DNA of 15,347 nucleotides from Subdoligranulum sp. CAG:314. Lineage in GTDB: Bacteria; Bacillota; Clostridia; Christensenellales; CAG-314. Location: positions 61,920-77,266 of the forward strand of contig FR900986.1 of the NCBI GenBank assembly GCA_000437915.1, written 5' to 3'. The notes below the pieces were generated by a model. That model saw only the letters and a list, made by a program, of their open reading frames with translations, was not told the origin of the DNA and ran no database searches. A program made the position numbers and the translations under genes. This document shows positions 13,210 to 15,347 of this stretch, in pieces (within the stretch, counting starts at the first letter, position 1; every line of letters starts with the position of its first letter).

Positions 13210-15347
13210 TCAACTGTCCGACTCCTGCGTCCCGACGTAATCCCAGACTATCGTAGCGTTGCACTCCTCCATCCAGCTTCTAGACCACAGTCTGAACGAC
13301 ATATATGCGGATTGCTTGACGTAAATAGTCTGTTCCTCCGTCCATCCCCAGAAAACGCGTCCTCCGTCGAGTATGACATTTTTGCCGAGGACGATTTCCG
13401 TCATGGCGTTGCAATCTCTGAAAGCGTCGTAACCTATCGTCTCGATTGAATCGGGCAACGTGACGTTTTGCAGATTTGTACAGCCGTAGAATGTCTGACC
13501 CGCCAGATACGCGACTTTATCGCCGAATATGACTGTAGTAAGACTTTCCATATCTTTGAACACGCTTGTCGTAGTCATGTTTATTGCGTTGAAAACAACC
13601 GTTGTCAAGCTGCAACCTTTAAATACCGAACTGCTTGACTTTTCCAACGCCTCGGGGATAATTATGTTTTCAATCGCGCAGCTTTCAAAGGAGTTGGAGC
13701 CTAGAATCGACAGCGTTTCGGGCAGAGCATTGTATTCCCCTTCATAGCCGCTGTAAGTCACTTTTACAAGCGAAGTACAATTTCTGAAAACATATGAACC
13801 CATAGTAAGCAGTCCCGCGGGCAGCGTCACGCTTGTCAGACTTTCGCAACCGTCGAACAAATTGACGACTTCCGAGGTTGTCGCCGCAGTATCGGCGGTT
13901 TTGCCCATATGCTCGACCTTGGACGGAATGACAATGCTTGTAAGACCGCTGTTTTGGAAGGTGTAGGTGTTCATATAGGTCAGCTCTTCGGGCAGAGTTA
14001 TATTCTTCAATGCCGTGCAGTTTGCAAACATGTACGAGCCGAGCGCTTTGAGATTGTTGTTTAGCGTCACGCTTTCAAGAGCGGTGCAGTTGCGGAACAG
14101 TCCGACTCCGACCGTTTCCAACGAAGGCATCGATACGGTTACTATACCGCTTGCCAGCGAGGTCTCGCCCTCTTTCTTGTCGGTGTCGCCGAAAACGTAT
14201 TGTCCGACGTCCTTGACTGCGGGCATATCGAGCTGCAACAAGCTTTGGGTGTTGGTAAACGCATAGCTGCCGACAACCGTCAGAGTCTTAGGCAGAGAGT
14301 TGCCCTCTCCCTCGTAGCCGTTGTAGGTTATGCTTTCGAGCGCCGCGCAGTTGTAGAAGCAGTACGCGGACATCGTGACCAGATTGGAGGAGAGAACAAC
14401 GCTTGTCAGCCTTGCGCAATCCGCAAACAGATAGTTTTTCGTACCCACTTCCGCGGCAACTCCGGCTTCTTCGCCGATATGCTCGACACTGTCGGGTATG
14501 ACTATGCTGATAAGTCCGCTGTTGCGGAAGGTTTCTACTCCCAGCCAAGTCACGCCTGCGGGAAGAACCACCGTTTCGAGAGAAGAACAATTGTAGAACA
14601 TCTTGTCTCCCAGCGCCTTGAAGCCGTCGCAGAAAGATACGGAAATCAAAGACGAGCAGTTTGCAAACACCGACGCGTCAATAAACGCATCCTTGCAATT
14701 CAGCTCCGCAGACTGAACGCTGCTGTACGCAAACGCCTGGTCGCCTATTTCTTTTACGCCTGCGGGAATGACAATCTTCGTAATTCCCGTCTGCCAGAAG
14801 GCGAGTCTGCCGATGCTTTCAAGAGTGGAAGGCAGCTGCACGCCCGTCATGCTGCGACGTCCTTCAAACGCGCTTGCGCCGATTGCCGTCACGCCTTCGG
14901 GAACAATCACCTCTCCCTGCAAATTGCCGAGAGTCATGAGCAGCGCCAGACTTTCGCCGTCCCGATACATAAGCCAGCCGCTTTCCTCGTCGATATAAAA
15001 TCCGCTTTCCGTATCCTTTACGGTTATCTCCTCCAAATTGTAGCAATAACCGAATGCGGAAAAGTCAACGTCTGTCAACGAAACGGGAAATTCGATAAGC
15101 GTCAGACCGCTTTCTCTGAATGCGTAGGTGTCTATTTTTTCCAGCTCGTTCGGCAACTGAATCAGTTCGAGCGCCTTGCAGCCCCTGAAAGCCGAATTGG
15201 AAATCGTTTTCAGCGACATATTGAGCTGGACGTTGCTGAGCTTGACGCAATCGCGGAAAGAGTTTGTTCCCAGCGTGGTCACTGCGGGCAGCTTAACCGT
15301 CGTCAACTCAGAACAGCCGTTGAACGCGTAGTTGCCTATGCTTGTCG
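13210..15347 (-). CDS. BspA-type leucine-rich-repeat surface protein, 5' end outside window
   Basis: The frame is open to the window edge (TSIGNYAFNGCSELTTVKLP at the very edge is itself a complete repeat), so the TTG at 15306 is not its start and the true start is outside. About 712 residues are seen. They are BspA/TpLRR repeats of about 22-25 residues, with the pattern 'F--C--L--V-LP--L--IG--AF'. The last repeat is followed by DGGRVFWGWTEEQTIYVKQS and WMEECNATIVWDYVG, the usual end of such proteins. No LPXTG or membrane anchor is seen at the C end; secretion or anchoring signals must lie in the missing N end. Such proteins bind host or microbial surfaces. It contains a 138-codon duplication. 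Confidence 0.92.
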   Translation of the reverse strand, partial: TSIGNYAFNGCSELTTVKLPAVTTLGTNSFRDCVKLSNVQLNMSLKTISNSAFRGCKALELIQLPNELEKIDTYAFRESGLTLIEFPVSLTDVDFSAFGYCYNLEEITVKDTESGFYIDEESGWLMYRDGESLALLMTLGNLQGEVIVPEGVTAIGASAFEGRRSMTGVQLPSTLESIGRLAFWQTGITKIVIPAGVKEIGDQAFAYSSVQSAELNCKDAFIDASVFANCSSLISVSFCDGFKALGDKMFYNCSSLETVVLPAGVTWLGVETFRNSGLISIVIPDSVEHIGEEAGVAAEVGTKNYLFADCARLTSVVLSSNLVTMSAYCFYNCAALESITYNGYEGEGNSLPKTLTVVGSYAFTNTQSLLQLDMPAVKDVGQYVFGDTDKKEGETSLASGIVTVSMPSLETVGVGLFRNCTALESVTLNNNLKALGSYMFANCTALKNITLPEELTYMNTYTFQNSGLTSIVIPSKVEHMGKTADTAATTSEVVNLFDGCESLTSVTLPAGLLTMGSYVFRNCTSLVKVTYSGYEGEYNALPETLSILGSNSFESCAIENIIIPEALEKSSSSVFKGCSLTTVVFNAINMTTTSVFKDMESLTTVIFGDKVAYLAGQTFYGCTNLQNVTLPDSIETIGYDAFRDCNAMTEIVLGKNVILDGGRVFWGWTEEQTIYVKQSAYMSFRLWSRSWMEECNATIVWDYVGTQESDS
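13687..14100 (-). repeat. LRR super-repeat, copy B
   Basis: 138 codons that align without gaps with copy A (14257-14670), about 49% identical at the residue level by my hand count (67 of 138). Both hold FANC or FRNC repeats, SGL.SIVIP, VEH.G, an irregular insert, LTM.SY.F.NC and the GYEGE.N.LP.TL motif. The two copies are separated by 156 bp (52 codons). Confidence 0.8.
14257..14670 (-). repeat. LRR super-repeat, copy A
   Basis: Partner of 13687-14100, exactly the same length (414 bp). Its irregular insert (EEAGVAAEVGTKNYLF) replaces a normal LRR turn and lies at the same place in copy B (GKTADTAATTSEVVNLF), so the block was probably copied as a unit and then diverged. Confidence 0.8.

Noticed and set aside
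1..15347. CRISPR array, tRNA, rRNA or insertion sequence
   Set aside because: No evenly spaced direct repeats, cloverleaf-like sequences, rRNA words or transposase motifs were seen on either strand.

Overview
The window looks like a piece of a Bacillota (probably gut Clostridia) chromosome or prophage. Shine-Dalgarno sites are strong AGGAGG type, one promoter fits the SigA consensus with an extended -10, terminators are intrinsic hairpins with T tracts, and there is a large BspA-type leucine-rich-repeat surface protein of the kind common in gut Firmicutes. Genus cannot be set from the sequence. No tRNA, rRNA, CRISPR array, transposase or integrase was found.

Region 1 (1-9279, minus strand; transcription runs from high to low coordinates) is a tightly packed phage packaging and head cassette: large terminase, a small protein like the C-terminal half of a small terminase subunit, portal, probable scaffold, HK97-fold major capsid protein, a 99-residue head-module protein, a head-tail adaptor, a P22 gp10/T7 gp12-like neck or hub protein, a 368-residue beta-rich virion protein, and the start of a charged coiled-coil protein that leaves the window. 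Most of these genes overlap or sit within about 40 bp of each other, so they form one late operon. The adaptor and hub pair, with no tail-tube, sheath or tape-measure gene before the window edge, points to a short-tailed (podovirus-like) virion.

Region 2 (9280-11248) holds a + strand single-pass membrane protein with two SH3-like domains (9483-10304), with its own terminator, and a minus-strand regulator with a sigma-70 region 4-like helix-turn-helix (10329-10820). The regulator sits where ArpU/RinA-type late activators usually lie, upstream of the terminase, but the antisense membrane-protein gene separates the two. Two non-coding stretches carry inverted repeats and promoters.

Region 3 (11249-15347) holds a second, larger + strand membrane protein of the same plan (signal peptide, beta-rich domain, three SH3-like domains, one membrane span, basic tail) behind a very good SigA promoter. 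A 16-bp-stem terminator follows, then the 3' end of the convergent BspA-like LRR gene, which contains a 138-codon ungapped super-repeat.

The most interesting points are these. The capsid operon borders cell-surface genes directly, with no integration, lysogeny or replication module on the side where it would be expected. The terminase small-subunit-like protein lacks a DNA-binding half. The regulator lies between two membrane proteins of like architecture. Perfect palindromes sit between capsid genes and inside the scaffold linker. Whether this is an intact prophage end, a defective prophage or a domesticated particle cannot be settled from this window.
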